NCBI GenBank assembly: GCA_963969345.1
Contig: OZ017767.1
Span: 10,670,471 to 10,734,470, forward strand
Reading direction: 5' to 3'
DNA: 64,000 bases
Source: Turbatrix aceti
Lineage: Eukaryota > Nematoda > Chromadorea > Rhabditida > Panagrolaimidae
Shown here piece after piece: positions 1 to 9,544 of the stretch; within the stretch, counting starts at the first letter, position 1; every line of letters starts with the position of its first letter. Made by a program: the position numbers and the translations under genes. The notes below the pieces were generated by a model, which was not told the origin of the DNA, did no database searches, and was given only the letters and a program-made list of their open reading frames with translations.

Positions 1-136
1 GGGTCGGCGCAACCCGGGCCAAGCCTAACCTCAAGCGGGCCGGGCCGACAAAAATTTGAACAGTTGACACCCTTGCTGCAGGATACTTTTTTTTTGGTTT
101 TTATGGCATTTTGGCTTTTGCGCCGCGAACAGACTT

Positions 137-1381
137 CCCAAGGTCTGCTAAATTCCGGTTCACAGAGCTGTACAGAGTAGTAAATTTATTATCAGAATAA
201 AGAAATTTATTCGTTTTCTGTACATACAAGAAAAAGCATTCGCGTAAAATTTTCGACAAGCTGTAAACTGTACAGAAAAAAATGTCTTTTACAGACAAAA
301 AAAAATTTGAATTGACAACAAATCGTTTTTCTTTTCACAAACTTTTGCTACTTTTTTGCAAAAGTTATCATTTTTCATTTGCAAAGTGAAACGTATACGT
401 TTCGATTGCTTCCGCCTTTCAAAAAATACTTATAAGCATTTTTTGAAAAGCGGAAACAAACTTTTTAGGTGGATTCTGCCGTGAGTTTTGTTTCAAAAAA
501 GGGAATACAACATTTTTCCGTTTTTTCAGGTACTTTGCTTAGCAAAGTAGCAGTTTGCTATTAGTAATATCGGGGTTTCAGATTTTTTGAGGTTTTGGTG
601 AGTTGTTTTTTTTGTGAAAAATATACACTGGGCAAATAATTTTTGTCGTTTCTTAAAAACGTAGTTTCCGTTGGCTAGCCAAGCTGCGTTCTAATGAACT
701 CGTACGTTCACTAGAAGTCATATAGAATCTCAACCAAGGCATAAAATGGGCCTCGAAATCAGGCCGCCGGCCGGCCTAAATTTTTAGGCCGAAGCCGAGG
801 TGGCCGCGGCCTATTTTTTGAAAATTTTTTTTTGCATTATTTTAGGGTTATTTTTGCAAATTCGGAAAACAAATTTTTTGTAAACAATAATGTTATGAAA
901 AAAATGCATAATAATAAATTTTCCTGTAGTAAAAAGTAAAAAAAAAACGAATGAAACACAAAAACGTCAGAAAATCATACTTTTTTTTGAAAAAAATCTC
1001 CTTTCGAATTTTTTTCCGGCTTTTCCCGGCTTCACCGGCCGGCCTTGAATCGAAAAGTCGGCCGGATTTTATGCCTTGATCTCAACCACGAAAACAACGA
1101 AGAACAGAAAGAATTTCGTTGCAATGCCATTAAAAAAATGGTTGACGGCATTTTTTTGCCGCCGATGGCATGATTGTGCCAAATAATGTTGTCAATCATT
1201 CTTTGGCGTTGTGTCACAAATCATCGGCGCATCAAACGTGAAGAAAATGCTAATTTATAGGTGGTTTAGAAAATGAATCCCCCCAATACAGACTATTCAC
1301 AGCACTCTGTACATGCACATAGTTTAATTTTCTTTATACTGTTAGCGAATTATGTGAGTCGTTTTCACAGCTAACCTTGGG
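137..1381. mobile_element. Insertion of about 1.25 kb with short terminal inverted repeats
   Basis: The element begins CCCAAGGT and ends ACCTTGGG, an 8-bp perfect inverted repeat, and is absent from the related R5 copy near 18,180. The flanks ACTT and AATT may be a decayed target duplication. There is no transposase reading frame. A hAT-like MITE (735-1,078) is nested inside. The superfamily cannot be assigned. Confidence 0.5.
735..1078. mobile_element. hAT-like MITE, family CAAGGCATAAAA
   Basis: The termini CAAGGCATAAAA and TTTTATGCCTTG are perfect 12-bp inverted repeats. The element is flanked by a perfect 8-bp duplication, ATCTCAAC, at 727-734 and 1,079-1,086. An 8-bp duplication is the hallmark of the hAT superfamily. 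Both ends carry GGCCGGCC-rich subterminal repeats. A second copy lies at 7,691-8,069. Non-autonomous, with no coding frame. Confidence 0.85.
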
Positions 1382-1883
1382 CAATTGTGCCCATTGTTAT
1401 GTATTTCAGTCAAAAGTTTGAGCCAATAGTCATTCTTTTTTTTGAACCAATTTTTCATTCTGCTTCCATGATTTTTTTGCCACTTTTTTCTTAATAAATT
1501 CAGACAATGTGTCAATGGAATTCAACGTTTCTCAATTAATGCTCCGAATCTCATGTTTGACAAAACATACCATGCAAATTTATTCACGACCATGATTAAA
1601 TTAATTTTCAAAAATCGCTGATTTCATCCCACGCTCAAAAAATTGTAAAACATAAATATTTCATAAATATTTCTTTAGCATCATAAAGTCAACCGAATGA
1701 AAAAAATCAGATGCAAGTTTGTACCACTTCTATACGATCAAATATGAATTTATAAACATTATGGGTCTATTATGCGCTGTTCTAAACATTCACACCATTT
1801 GTCTGTCTGTCCCAAAAAAAAATTAGTTAGCAAGCAAAAGCTGCGCAGAGAGGCCGTAAAAATACAAGCAGGGATCGTATAAC

Positions 1884-1992
1884 TGGAGTATCTCCAAGTT
1901 CGACTCCCTCAAGTCTCTCCTAGTTTATTTGATGGCGCGAGCTTATATACAGAAATGATATGCAAATTTTAGGCAGTCAACAATATACATCA
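1884..1992. mobile_element. 109-bp insertion with 5-bp target duplication
   Basis: It is flanked by ATAAC at 1,879-1,883 and 1,993-1,997. The continuous sequence ATCGTATAACGTTTGAATG in other R1 copies is the empty site. The insert contains AGTTCGACTCC, close to a tRNA B-box, so a truncated SINE is conceivable, but no A-box or tRNA fold is visible. Confidence 0.55.
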
Positions 1993-2083
1993 ATAACGTT
2001 TGAATGTTGACCTCATTACGGTAAACGAACTGTGTGTTAAAATTTTTGGCGGGAAAAATACTTCTCGGCACAGTAACGCATTG

Positions 2084-2927
2084 CACTATGCGCCCATGGT
2101 TTTGACACGAAAACTTTTTTTTCGCTATTTTCACATGCACAGAGTAGATATATTTCGGACATAAAGATGGTTCTGGGGGTAATCGGCTACGGCAGATTTA
2201 ATGGTGCCATCAAAAAATCAAAATTCGATCGATAAATCGATAATTCGTGGTAAAAATTACTGTAACTCACGAAATTATTAGCCGATATCACAATAAATTA
2301 TTGCATCGTGTTCTACGGCCTTGAAAACCCCCGGAAGCAAAAAACAAAAAAATTCTGTTCATGAAATAAGAAGTTATTTCGAATTAAAAATTAATATTAA
2401 TAATTAATTTTCACGGTTCAAAATTAATATTTTTTTACCGGGCAAAGTTCATTGCAAAGTTCAAGACGAACTTGATCATTATGCCAAAGTTCATAAATAA
2501 GAATGGTTAACCGGCTTGGCACGAAGCTTCCGAAGGCAACACACTACGCGCATTTGCATGCGCGCACTGTGTTCTCCTTCGACTGAAATGCTTCAGCGCG
2601 CACTTTTTGTATGAAAAAAAATTTGGAATTGAAATTATTTTTTATTTCATGCACCGAATTTGCTCATTTTTTCCACACCGGGGTTTTCGATACCGCTGAT
2701 TACGATAAGCTAATTTATTGTGATTTTCGCTAATAAATGCAAAAAATACATTTCTTTTTTGCTATTTATTGATCGAATATAAAATTTTTGATAGCACCGT
2801 TAAATCCGCCATCATCGATAACCCCCAAAATACTACATGTTTCTCACATTTAGACACATTGGATATGTAAATTTCTAAAAAAATACGCCAGAAAACGTTT
2901 TCGTGTCAGAACCATGGGCGCATAGTG
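2084..2927. mobile_element. 844-bp TIR element with CACTA...TAGTG ends
   Basis: The ends CACTATGCGCCCATGG and its reverse complement continue as an inverted repeat of about 31 bp with one mismatch. The duplication CATTG lies at 2,079-2,083 and 2,928-2,932. Other R1 copies read through CATTGGCATAG without it. CACTA termini suggest CACTA/EnSpm, but the 5-bp duplication is longer than that group's usual 2-3 bp; reading the ends as GCACTA...TAGTGC gives a 3-bp ATT duplication instead. Inner subterminal segments are also inverted. Non-autonomous. Confidence 0.8.
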
Positions 2928-3101
2928 CATTGGCATAGCTGCATTCGGCAAGCGCGTCGCGAATCGACTCATCGGTTCGCACATCCCTGAAGAGTGGCAA
3001 CAGTGCCGTGGTCGTGCCGTCGTAATCGCGCGTAATTGCCGGGATTGCGAGTTATAAGAAACGTCACATCTTAGGTGACTGAAAACTGCCCAATTACCCA
3101 G

Positions 3102-3757
3102 TCTGTGACGCCAACGGCTGTATTTCTGCTAAAAGCTATTCGAATATTCTCTGGGGTCCTTAGTGTCCCAATTTACGCTGTTGTTTGCAAAAGAGTGTTT
3201 TATGTGCGTGATATTTTTACTTCAAATTAGTAAACAAATTCATTTTTTAAATTAAAAAAACATTTTTTTTCGAGTTGAAAAAAATCTTTTTGTATTTAAA
3301 AATATACTTTTAAATTTAAACAAAATTCTGTTTTTAATAAAAAAATCATTGTTTTCATATTAAATAAAATAATTTTTTTAAATTAAAAAAATCTTTAAAA
3401 TGTTCTATTTTTTAGGGTCGAAAAATTATCAAAAACGCGTACATACTACAAAAAACGAAACAAATTGCAACCTCTCCAGGGGACATTGAAAGCAATCCTC
3501 GTCTCAAAGCAGTTTTGGATGCTTTGTACGTTTTGTACGTCAACAAAGGTATGATAAAGATCAGAGATACTTTTTTTATTTGAAAACCAAGATAAATATG
3601 TAAATTCCGTAATTTAAAAATTTTTATTTAGTTTTTTTATTTAAAAATTTTATTAGAAAGTTAAAAGTTTTAGATTGAAACAGATGACATCAAGCCTCAA
3701 ACGAGGATTGAACAAAGACAAAACGCAAGGAACACCTTTGCAATTTTTTTTCAATGA
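3102..3757 (+). pseudogene. Remnant or partial multi-exon gene
   Basis: Three exon-like segments join in phase: 3,102-3,203, 3,416-3,548 and 3,684-3,757 (stop TGA). Introns start GTGCGT and GTATGA and end TTTTAG and AAACAG. The first segment encodes a hydrophobic stretch (AVFLLKAIRIFSGVLSVPIY), like a first membrane helix of a nematode chemoreceptor. The second is a polar helix-rich segment with IESNPRLKAVLDALYVLY. No initiator is visible: repeat R1 ends about 55 bp upstream, so the 5' end may have been removed. Function unknown; the chemoreceptor idea rests on hydrophobicity only. Confidence 0.35.
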
Positions 3758-5901
3758 TACTGATTTTTTGCGTTTTTGTCACGCTTTTGCAGATTGAATC
3801 CGGTTTTGTGATACTGATTAGGAAAAAATTGACTAAAAATTGACTTTAAATTGATAGTATGCTATTTAATACCATCCAAGTTTTTGATTAAAATTTTTGG
3901 AATTTTAAAGCAAGTATGATTGACAGGACGAGAAAGGAAAAAGCTGTCAAAGAGAAATCGCTCATCTTGTACAGATAATCAAGACGAAGCATCATCCCAC
4001 TACAAATCACACCATTTTCAAGAAAATCATACCATTTTTGATCACCCCGTTGAAAATCCCAATCGCCAACCACTTCTGTTGAAGCGTATTATGATAAATG
4101 TACCGTAAAAATAGAATTGCTTCCGTCATTAGTTTCTTACGCGCAACCAGAACAAATTTCCATCGCGATTCTAATGTAACGATTCTATAATAATTCACAA
4201 ATCTTCTAAATTTTTTGACAATATGTCGATGCTTTTTGGTCGCAATTTCTGCATCCCATTGTCGCTTCGGTCTGGTTTTCATCTTCTGAATTTAATAACA
4301 CAAAATGCTGGATGGTGTAAAATCGTAAACGGATGCTTAACACAAATGAATGTGTTTGCCAGGCGCAGAATGAAAGTTTGTTCACAGCGCATGAGCAGCC
4401 TGTTCCCGTTTGCGTCCCAAAAAACAACTGGAAGCAACAAAGATCAACCAAAGAGCGTAGGCTGATTGCAACAATATCGCAATTTTTTGTAGCAAAGATT
4501 GTCAAAAAGAGCGTCGGCCTAACACACAAGTGTTGCAACCAGGAAACAATTGCGTTAACCTCTTTCATCCCAAGAATCAAGAAGTAAAAAATACAGAAAA
4601 AATACCTCTCGTTACGCAAATAAATTCCAAAGCCGAAAACCAAAGTACAAAGAGGCGGAACACAAAAATCGAACTCGAGAAAAGGAGACAGAAAGGTGGG
4701 ACTACGGGTGATATAAAAGCCCATGAACTGCTTCATAGGTCAAGCGCAGTAAGAGCTAATCTGTGAGAAAATTTAGGATGTCTAACAAAACTTTTTTACA
4801 TTCAAAATTATTTTGAGCCAGAATTCTTTCAACTCCCCCCTCCCTCCACGACGTCTAAATCCGCGATACACGGATTTATTAAAAATAGGATTCTGTAGAT
4901 TTGGCTTCTGGGAGGTTTTTGACAAAATTCGATGCCATGCGATCTGATCATAAGAAAAATGATAAATTTTTGTTAGGGGGTTTTGAGATGAAAATAAGTC
5001 AGAGGGGTTTGAGGAACGGGGAACAAAAAGTCGTACTCAGATTTGTTTCTGCTACGGTAAGCGCCACTCTTGTGCTACTTTGGTTATAAAAGTTATGTTT
5101 TTTTGTCCACGACAGGTTGGGTTTTCAGAAATGGATAAATTGACAATTTTTCTCTATTTCCCCCCCCCTTGTTTTGACGCGTCGAATGCGGTAAAACACA
5201 AAAAAAGGAGTGACAGCAATAAGGTATCCATAGAGGTTCCACTCAAAGCGAAAAAGAGTTGTCGGCGTCATCGCCGATGGTACTAGACAAGAACACCTCG
5301 CTTCCGCTGTCGCTGCGTTGGCGGATACTTCCGCCGACGCCTGATCCCCGCTTTCTCGACAAAAACACCTACGCTCGCATCGCGTTTGCCAGATATGATA
5401 AACGCTGCACCTTGTCCCCCCCCCTTCTTCCTGGTACTTTGCCTGTCCTACACATATATATTTATTTATTTTTATTTATTTCACCATTACTCAGTGGTTA
5501 GTTATCATTAGACCAGATGTTAGGAGGCACAAATGACGTCCACGTAGGCGTAAATGTCTCGATTCGTTTTGGTCGCGATTTCTTCTTCCCATCGTCGCTG
5601 TGGTCTGTTTTTCGTCTTGTTGAACACCGAGTTGAGCGAATCGGCCCATCGTAGGGAAGGGTGTCCCACGGGTCGTTTTCCTTGTGGTATCCACAAGGTC
5701 AGTCGTCGGGCCTATCTGTTTTCGAAGACAACATTAGGGTACCTTATAAACTTTGCCATTATTCGAGGCGGTTATTCAATAAGCTCCTTTCTGTACTTCA
5801 GCAATCTGTTTACTATAAAGTTTCCCCTTGCGTTAAACTATAACGGGTCAATCTTTTTTATTTTATCTCCCCCTTTACATTCTCATTCACCCTCCACCTA
5901 T
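3758..5901. other. No complete gene; LINE-like remnants
   Basis: Two diverged copies of one sequence lie at about 4,215-4,320 and 5,545-5,650. On the minus strand they read NRPQRRWEEEIATKTNRDI and KTRPKRQWDAEIATK, resembling the basic RPxRRWxxEI motif near the C-terminus of non-LTR reverse transcriptases. Neither copy has a reverse-transcriptase core. Nine-base poly(C) runs lie at 5,160-5,168 and 5,416-5,424. Several open frames exist on both strands but none shows convincing codon bias. Confidence 0.35.
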
Positions 5902-6382
5902 CAAGGGTTGCGCGAACAGCTGTTTTTTTTGTTCGAGAACGAACACATACAATTTTTCCGAATTATTTAAAAAACCAAACGAACGCGAACATTTTTGGAT
6001 TTTGCAAATCTTAGGGGCTGTTATAGCGCTTTACAATAGTCCCTCGAAACAACACCCATAAAACCTGGGTGGCTGTTCCGTACCGATAATAGAACACCTA
6101 GGGGGGGACTGTGCCAAGGCGATGTTGTTGCGATTGAGGGATGCTGTTGTATAGTAGCCCCCTTTTTTGATTCAAATCCTCCTATACGTTTTATTGCTTA
6201 AATTTTATGCGTGTTATTTGCCATTTTTTGTCAAATAACATAGATTTTTACACCGTGACCTTTATTTTTCCTAAATTTTTGTGCTTTCATTTGTTCGGAA
6301 AATATAGCTTTGCTTGCGAACGAACACAAACAGAAAAAATCGAATCTGTTTGCGAACAAACGCAAACGTTCGCGCAACCCTG
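5902..6382. mobile_element. MITE with CAAGGGTTGCGCGAAC termini
   Basis: The left end CAAGGGTTGCGCGAAC and right end GTTCGCGCAACCCTG form an inverted repeat of about 15 bp. Both ends contain further GTTCG/CGAAC motifs. No target duplication survives. The CAGGGTTGCG start resembles the hAT MITE at 42,648. The middle (about 6,010-6,170) contains imperfect inverted AGGGGCT ends and may be a nested element. Confidence 0.55.
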
Positions 6383-6429
6383 ATACCACTAATCTCCCCG
6401 AAGGTGGGGGCCCGACCACTCACAAAAAA

Positions 6430-6730
6430 ATGACTCGAATGGACATGTTCCATTAAAAAATTTGTATCGATATTCATTACCCGCAATGGACAAAATCCAT
6501 TAATTCTCGAAAAAAACTTTTACCCGTAAAAGACAAAATTCAAAATTTGAGAAATGGAAAATGTCTTTTATATTGAAAAGATTTTGACCCTCGAAAAAAC
6601 AAAAACAGATGCAAACTAATTTGCATGTGTGTTTTAAATGAAAAATGTCCATTAAATTGAAAAGACTTATTGATAATCAAAAACAAAAACAAATGCAAAA
6701 TAATTTGCAAGTGTTTGTGGCGATGGGTTT
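6430..6730. repeat. Degenerate tandem repeat with TGTCCATT/AATGGAC motifs
   Basis: Two imperfect copies of roughly 86 bp sit at about 6,555-6,640 and 6,641-6,725, each with ATTGAAAAGA and a later AATTTGCA. Short AATGGAC/GTCCATT motifs recur here and again at 7,545-7,650. No gene function is apparent. Confidence 0.4.
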
Positions 6731-6736
6731 GAAAAA

Positions 6737-7391
6737 ATGACAAAAGTCGAAAACGAGCTTTTGTCATTTTTTCTTCTTATCGTGATTCCCGGCGCGATTT
6801 TTTGCGCATTTTTGCATTATGAACTTAAAATTATAATAATTTTTGTCCTATCGTTTTCATTCATGTTTTCAATTGTGTTTGTTTATAAGTGCTTTGCTGC
6901 TATGTTGTTTCCCTCCGTCGTATATTTTCTGCTCGCCGTCAACGGCTGTGCTACATAGACGAATTGTTGATTGACTTCAACCATGGTAAGAATTTTGCTC
7001 GGGTAATATTTACTGTTTGGGGTTTGCATGACATGTGTTTTTCTAACAAAACCGTATAGTCGTCAGTTGGCAATGTTGTGGTTTTGATTCTGCGTGTTGT
7101 TAGTATTTTGAGGTTGGCGTTTGAGTTTGGGGAAAAATAGGTTGATGACGATTGGATGGAGATTTGTTGATTACGGCGTTTCAAAACTGCATGCCTTGCC
7201 AAAGCACTACTATACAACTTGTTAGAAAAACACATGTCATGCACCTCAAGACCATTTTTTTCATGAAGTATTTTCATTTTTTAGGATGCCAATGTTATTG
7301 CCGCCGCCGAAATCGACATCTTCGGAATCGTCCTCAAGCTTCCCTCTCATCGAATCAATCAGATCAAGTGACCGTTAACTCGACAACGTAA
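6737..7391 (+). CDS. Possible small membrane protein and downstream exon
   Basis: An ATG at 6,737 opens a 73-codon frame (stop ending 6,958) with two hydrophobic helices, around FLLIVIPGAIFCAFLHY and IIIFVLSFSFMFSIVFVY. A strong donor ATGGTAAGA lies at 6,985 and an acceptor TTTTTTAG at 7,284. Across that junction a different frame (YIDELLIDFNH, then a basic CQCYCRRRNRHLRNR segment ending TAA at 7,391) is open in phase. The two readings are mutually exclusive at 6,900-6,985, so the model is unresolved. No family recognised. Confidence 0.25.
7024..7243. repeat. Inverted repeat of about 34 bp with 150-bp spacer
   Basis: The left arm near 7,026-7,060 (GCATGACATGTGTTTTTCTA...) is the near-perfect reverse complement of the right arm near 7,209-7,243. 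It could be a hairpin-forming MITE relic. No flanking duplication was found. Confidence 0.5.
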
Positions 7392-7690
7392 TTTTTTGTC
7401 TGTTTGAATGTAATTTGTTGTTTATATGTATGATATCGTTGGTAAATAGAAATGACCTACTGTAGCAAAACGCGTGGGTGGAATGGGGTCAGAGCAGAAC
7501 GAAATCGCGGCGAAAGAATATTCATGACACTTTGCCAAGCTTTGGGGAATGGACATTGTCTTTCAAGGATAATGGACTTTATCTATTCAACCCGAGGGAA
7601 TGGACTTGTCTATTATTGCATGAAACGATTGACATGTCCATTACTTGGGATTGACATTTCAATTACCGGTGAATATCATTTTTTTGTGAG

Positions 7691-8069
7691 CAAGGCATAA
7701 AACCGGCCTAAAAATAAGGCCGCCGGCCGGCTTGCGGCCGGCCGAAATTTTCAGGCCGAAGCCGGGCCGGCCGCGGCCGCGGCCTATTTTTTGAAAAAAA
7801 TTTTCGTGCTTTATTTTAGGGTTATTTTCGCAAAATTTGACCAAATTTAGAAAAAATTTTTTTTTGGAAACAACCTAATATTATGGAAAAATGCATAATA
7901 ATAAATTCCCCTGTCGTGAAAAGTAATAAAAAAGACGAATGAAGCACAAAAACGTCAGAAAATCATACTTTTTTCGAAAAAAATCAACTTTCGAATTTTT
8001 TTCCGGCTTTTCCCGGCTTTTTCGGCCGGCCTTGAATCGTAAAGCCGGCCGGCCGGATTTTATGCCTTG
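7691..8069. mobile_element. Second copy of the CAAGGCATAAAA MITE family
   Basis: Perfect 12-bp termini CAAGGCATAAAA and TTTTATGCCTTG enclose GGCCGGCC-rich arms and an AT-rich centre. It is strongly similar to 735-1,078. No matching 8-bp duplication flanks this copy (TTTGTGAG versus GGCCCGAC), so it is old or was moved with flanking loss. Confidence 0.75.
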
Positions 8070-8181
8070 GGCCCGACCTATATTCTGCCATATTGTATTA
8101 TTTACGCATGTTTTTTGCATGTATTAATCGATTAAAAAAGCCGTTGCAGGTCAAGCACAGATTTACACCTTTACCAACAAA

Positions 8182-9094
8182 ATGAAAATTTATTTTCTTC
8201 TGCAACTGATTTTTATCGCGTTTCCTACTCTTTTTGAAAATATAAATGCATCTAATGATGAACGCCTTGATCGAAAAGTCCGAATTATTGGCGGAAGCCC
8301 TGTCTCTGACAAAGAATATTTATATGTAGTTAAAATCAGTGCGCATTGCGCACTGACGGATTTGTACGTAAGTTGTAAATATAACAAAAATACTATAAAA
8401 AGCAGTTTTTTGTTTTGTAGTACAGCTGTTCAGGCTCTATTATATCGCCAAGGCACGTGCTGACTTCCGCAAGTTGTATAATTTGCGACAGATACCAATC
8501 AGATCCTGATTTGCGAGTTTAATTGGCAAATTAACATTTTATCGATTTTTTAATTTCAGACGATTCGCTAAAAAATTTATGATTTATACGCATGAATCTC
8601 ATTGGTACTATTGGTTCTATCATTCATATTATGAAGTCGCTCGCAAAGTCGTCCTTGCATCATACAATTTCCCTGGAGCACAAGACATCGGTGTCCTAGA
8701 GCTAATGGATGGTCAGAAATTTAGTATTCCACCTATTACGATTGCTGCGTATACAGAACTTAACACAGTTCACACTATGACACTATTAGGGTACGGACTT
8801 CACGGTGAACGCGACATTGACGACAATTGTATTTTGCATAGAATATGCGAGCTCCACAAAGTGGAAATTCCCATGTATGTGATAGCTACATACCAGATGA
8901 CCGGGGGCCACGCACAAAAAATGGCCTGGAAGGGTGATGGTGGAGGCCCCCTTGTAAAAAACATCAACAATGTGGATTATCTGTTTGGAATAGTTTCTTT
9001 TTATTCCGGAAGTCTACAGGAAATGCAATCCGAGGATTTCGACAACAGACACATTATAAGTGAGTTTAAACGCAAGATTTTTGAATTAAAGTAA
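8182..9094 (+). CDS. Trypsin-family serine protease homologue, predicted inactive
   Basis: Exons 8,182-8,367, 8,421-8,512 and 8,560-9,094 give 270 aa. Intron 1 is GTAAGT...TTGTAG; intron 2 needs a GC donor (GCGAGT...TTTCAG), the only junction that keeps frame. Residues 1-19 form a signal peptide. The zymogen cleavage motif R|IIGG is at 34-38. Where S1 peptidases have LTAAHC this protein has LTSASC, with Ser80 in place of the catalytic His. The DIxxLEL Asp (D135) is kept, and GDSGGP is GDGGGP, with Gly220 replacing the nucleophile. Two of three catalytic residues are therefore lost while the fold landmarks are intact, as in secreted serine-protease homologues used as binding or cofactor proteins. 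Length is normal for one S1 domain. An AATAAA at 9,353 may end the transcript. Confidence 0.85.
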
Positions 9095-9544
9095 TATGGC
9101 TATTATAGCTGGGTTCTTGAGGACATCGGCATACTGCAGCTTCATTAAACAAGCGACTAATGGTAGCGCCACGTGCAAAACTGTTTCTTGGTACAGCAGT
9201 CCGTTTTCCTAATGTGAGCTTCAAAAAAGTACGCACTTTCCTTGAAGTTCTTTTGACAACAAATCTTTTTAATTATCCGTGACGCATGTTCAGATTTTTC
9301 TACATTACAATACATTTGTTTTCGAAGTTAATATAAGATATAAACGTTTACAAATAAAGAAATCTATGCATCATGCTCATAATTGACCAGATTTTAACGC
9401 ATTGTCGTCATTATATTTTTTGCTAAAAGTAGATTAATATTCATACGCAATGAAAAGATAAGCAAGAAAATGTTTTTTTATTGCTTACTTGGGCATCGAA
9501 CAATTTTCAAAATATACCAAATCAAAAAGCAATTGTTTTTACTA
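9095..9544. other. Intergenic region between convergent genes
   Basis: There is no coding signal. It holds AATAAA at 9,353-9,358 for the plus-strand protease homologue, and TTTATT at 9,477-9,482, which reads AATAAA on the minus strand 63 nt past the ABCA stop. Confidence 0.6.

Larger units (their letters stand above)
1..1515 (-). repeat. Dispersed repeat R5, split by an insertion
   Basis: Bases 1-136 and 1,387-1,515 match, in reverse complement, one continuous stretch at about 18,060-18,325 inside the 9.6-kb tandem unit. At the unit copy the two halves are directly joined, so the unit copy acts as an empty site and 137-1,386 is an insertion here. The repeat has a GC-rich GGCCCGGCCCG-type block near one end. 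No coding capacity is evident. Family unknown. Confidence 0.7.
1690..3045 (+). repeat. R1 dispersed repeat copy, interrupted twice
   Basis: This copy matches those at 23,044-23,290, 48,360-49,330, 50,480-51,510, 53,895-54,740 and 56,757-57,790. The shared core starts GCAGGGATCGTATAAC and continues through GGCGGGAAAAATAC and the segment with CGCGTCGCGAATCGACTC. Here it is broken by a 109-bp insertion (1,884-1,992) and by an 844-bp TIR element (2,084-2,927). Other copies supply the empty sites, so both boundaries are exact. Confidence 0.85.

Noticed and set aside
1890..1915. tRNA T-arm/B-box-like AGTTCGACTCC.
   Set aside because: T stem does not pair and no acceptor, D or anticodon arms are present; kept only as a possible SINE scrap.
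4206..4736. A 176-codon minus-strand frame.
   Set aside because: Hydrophobic, low-complexity composition without splice context; only its short RPKRQW-like end resembles anything known, and that in another frame.
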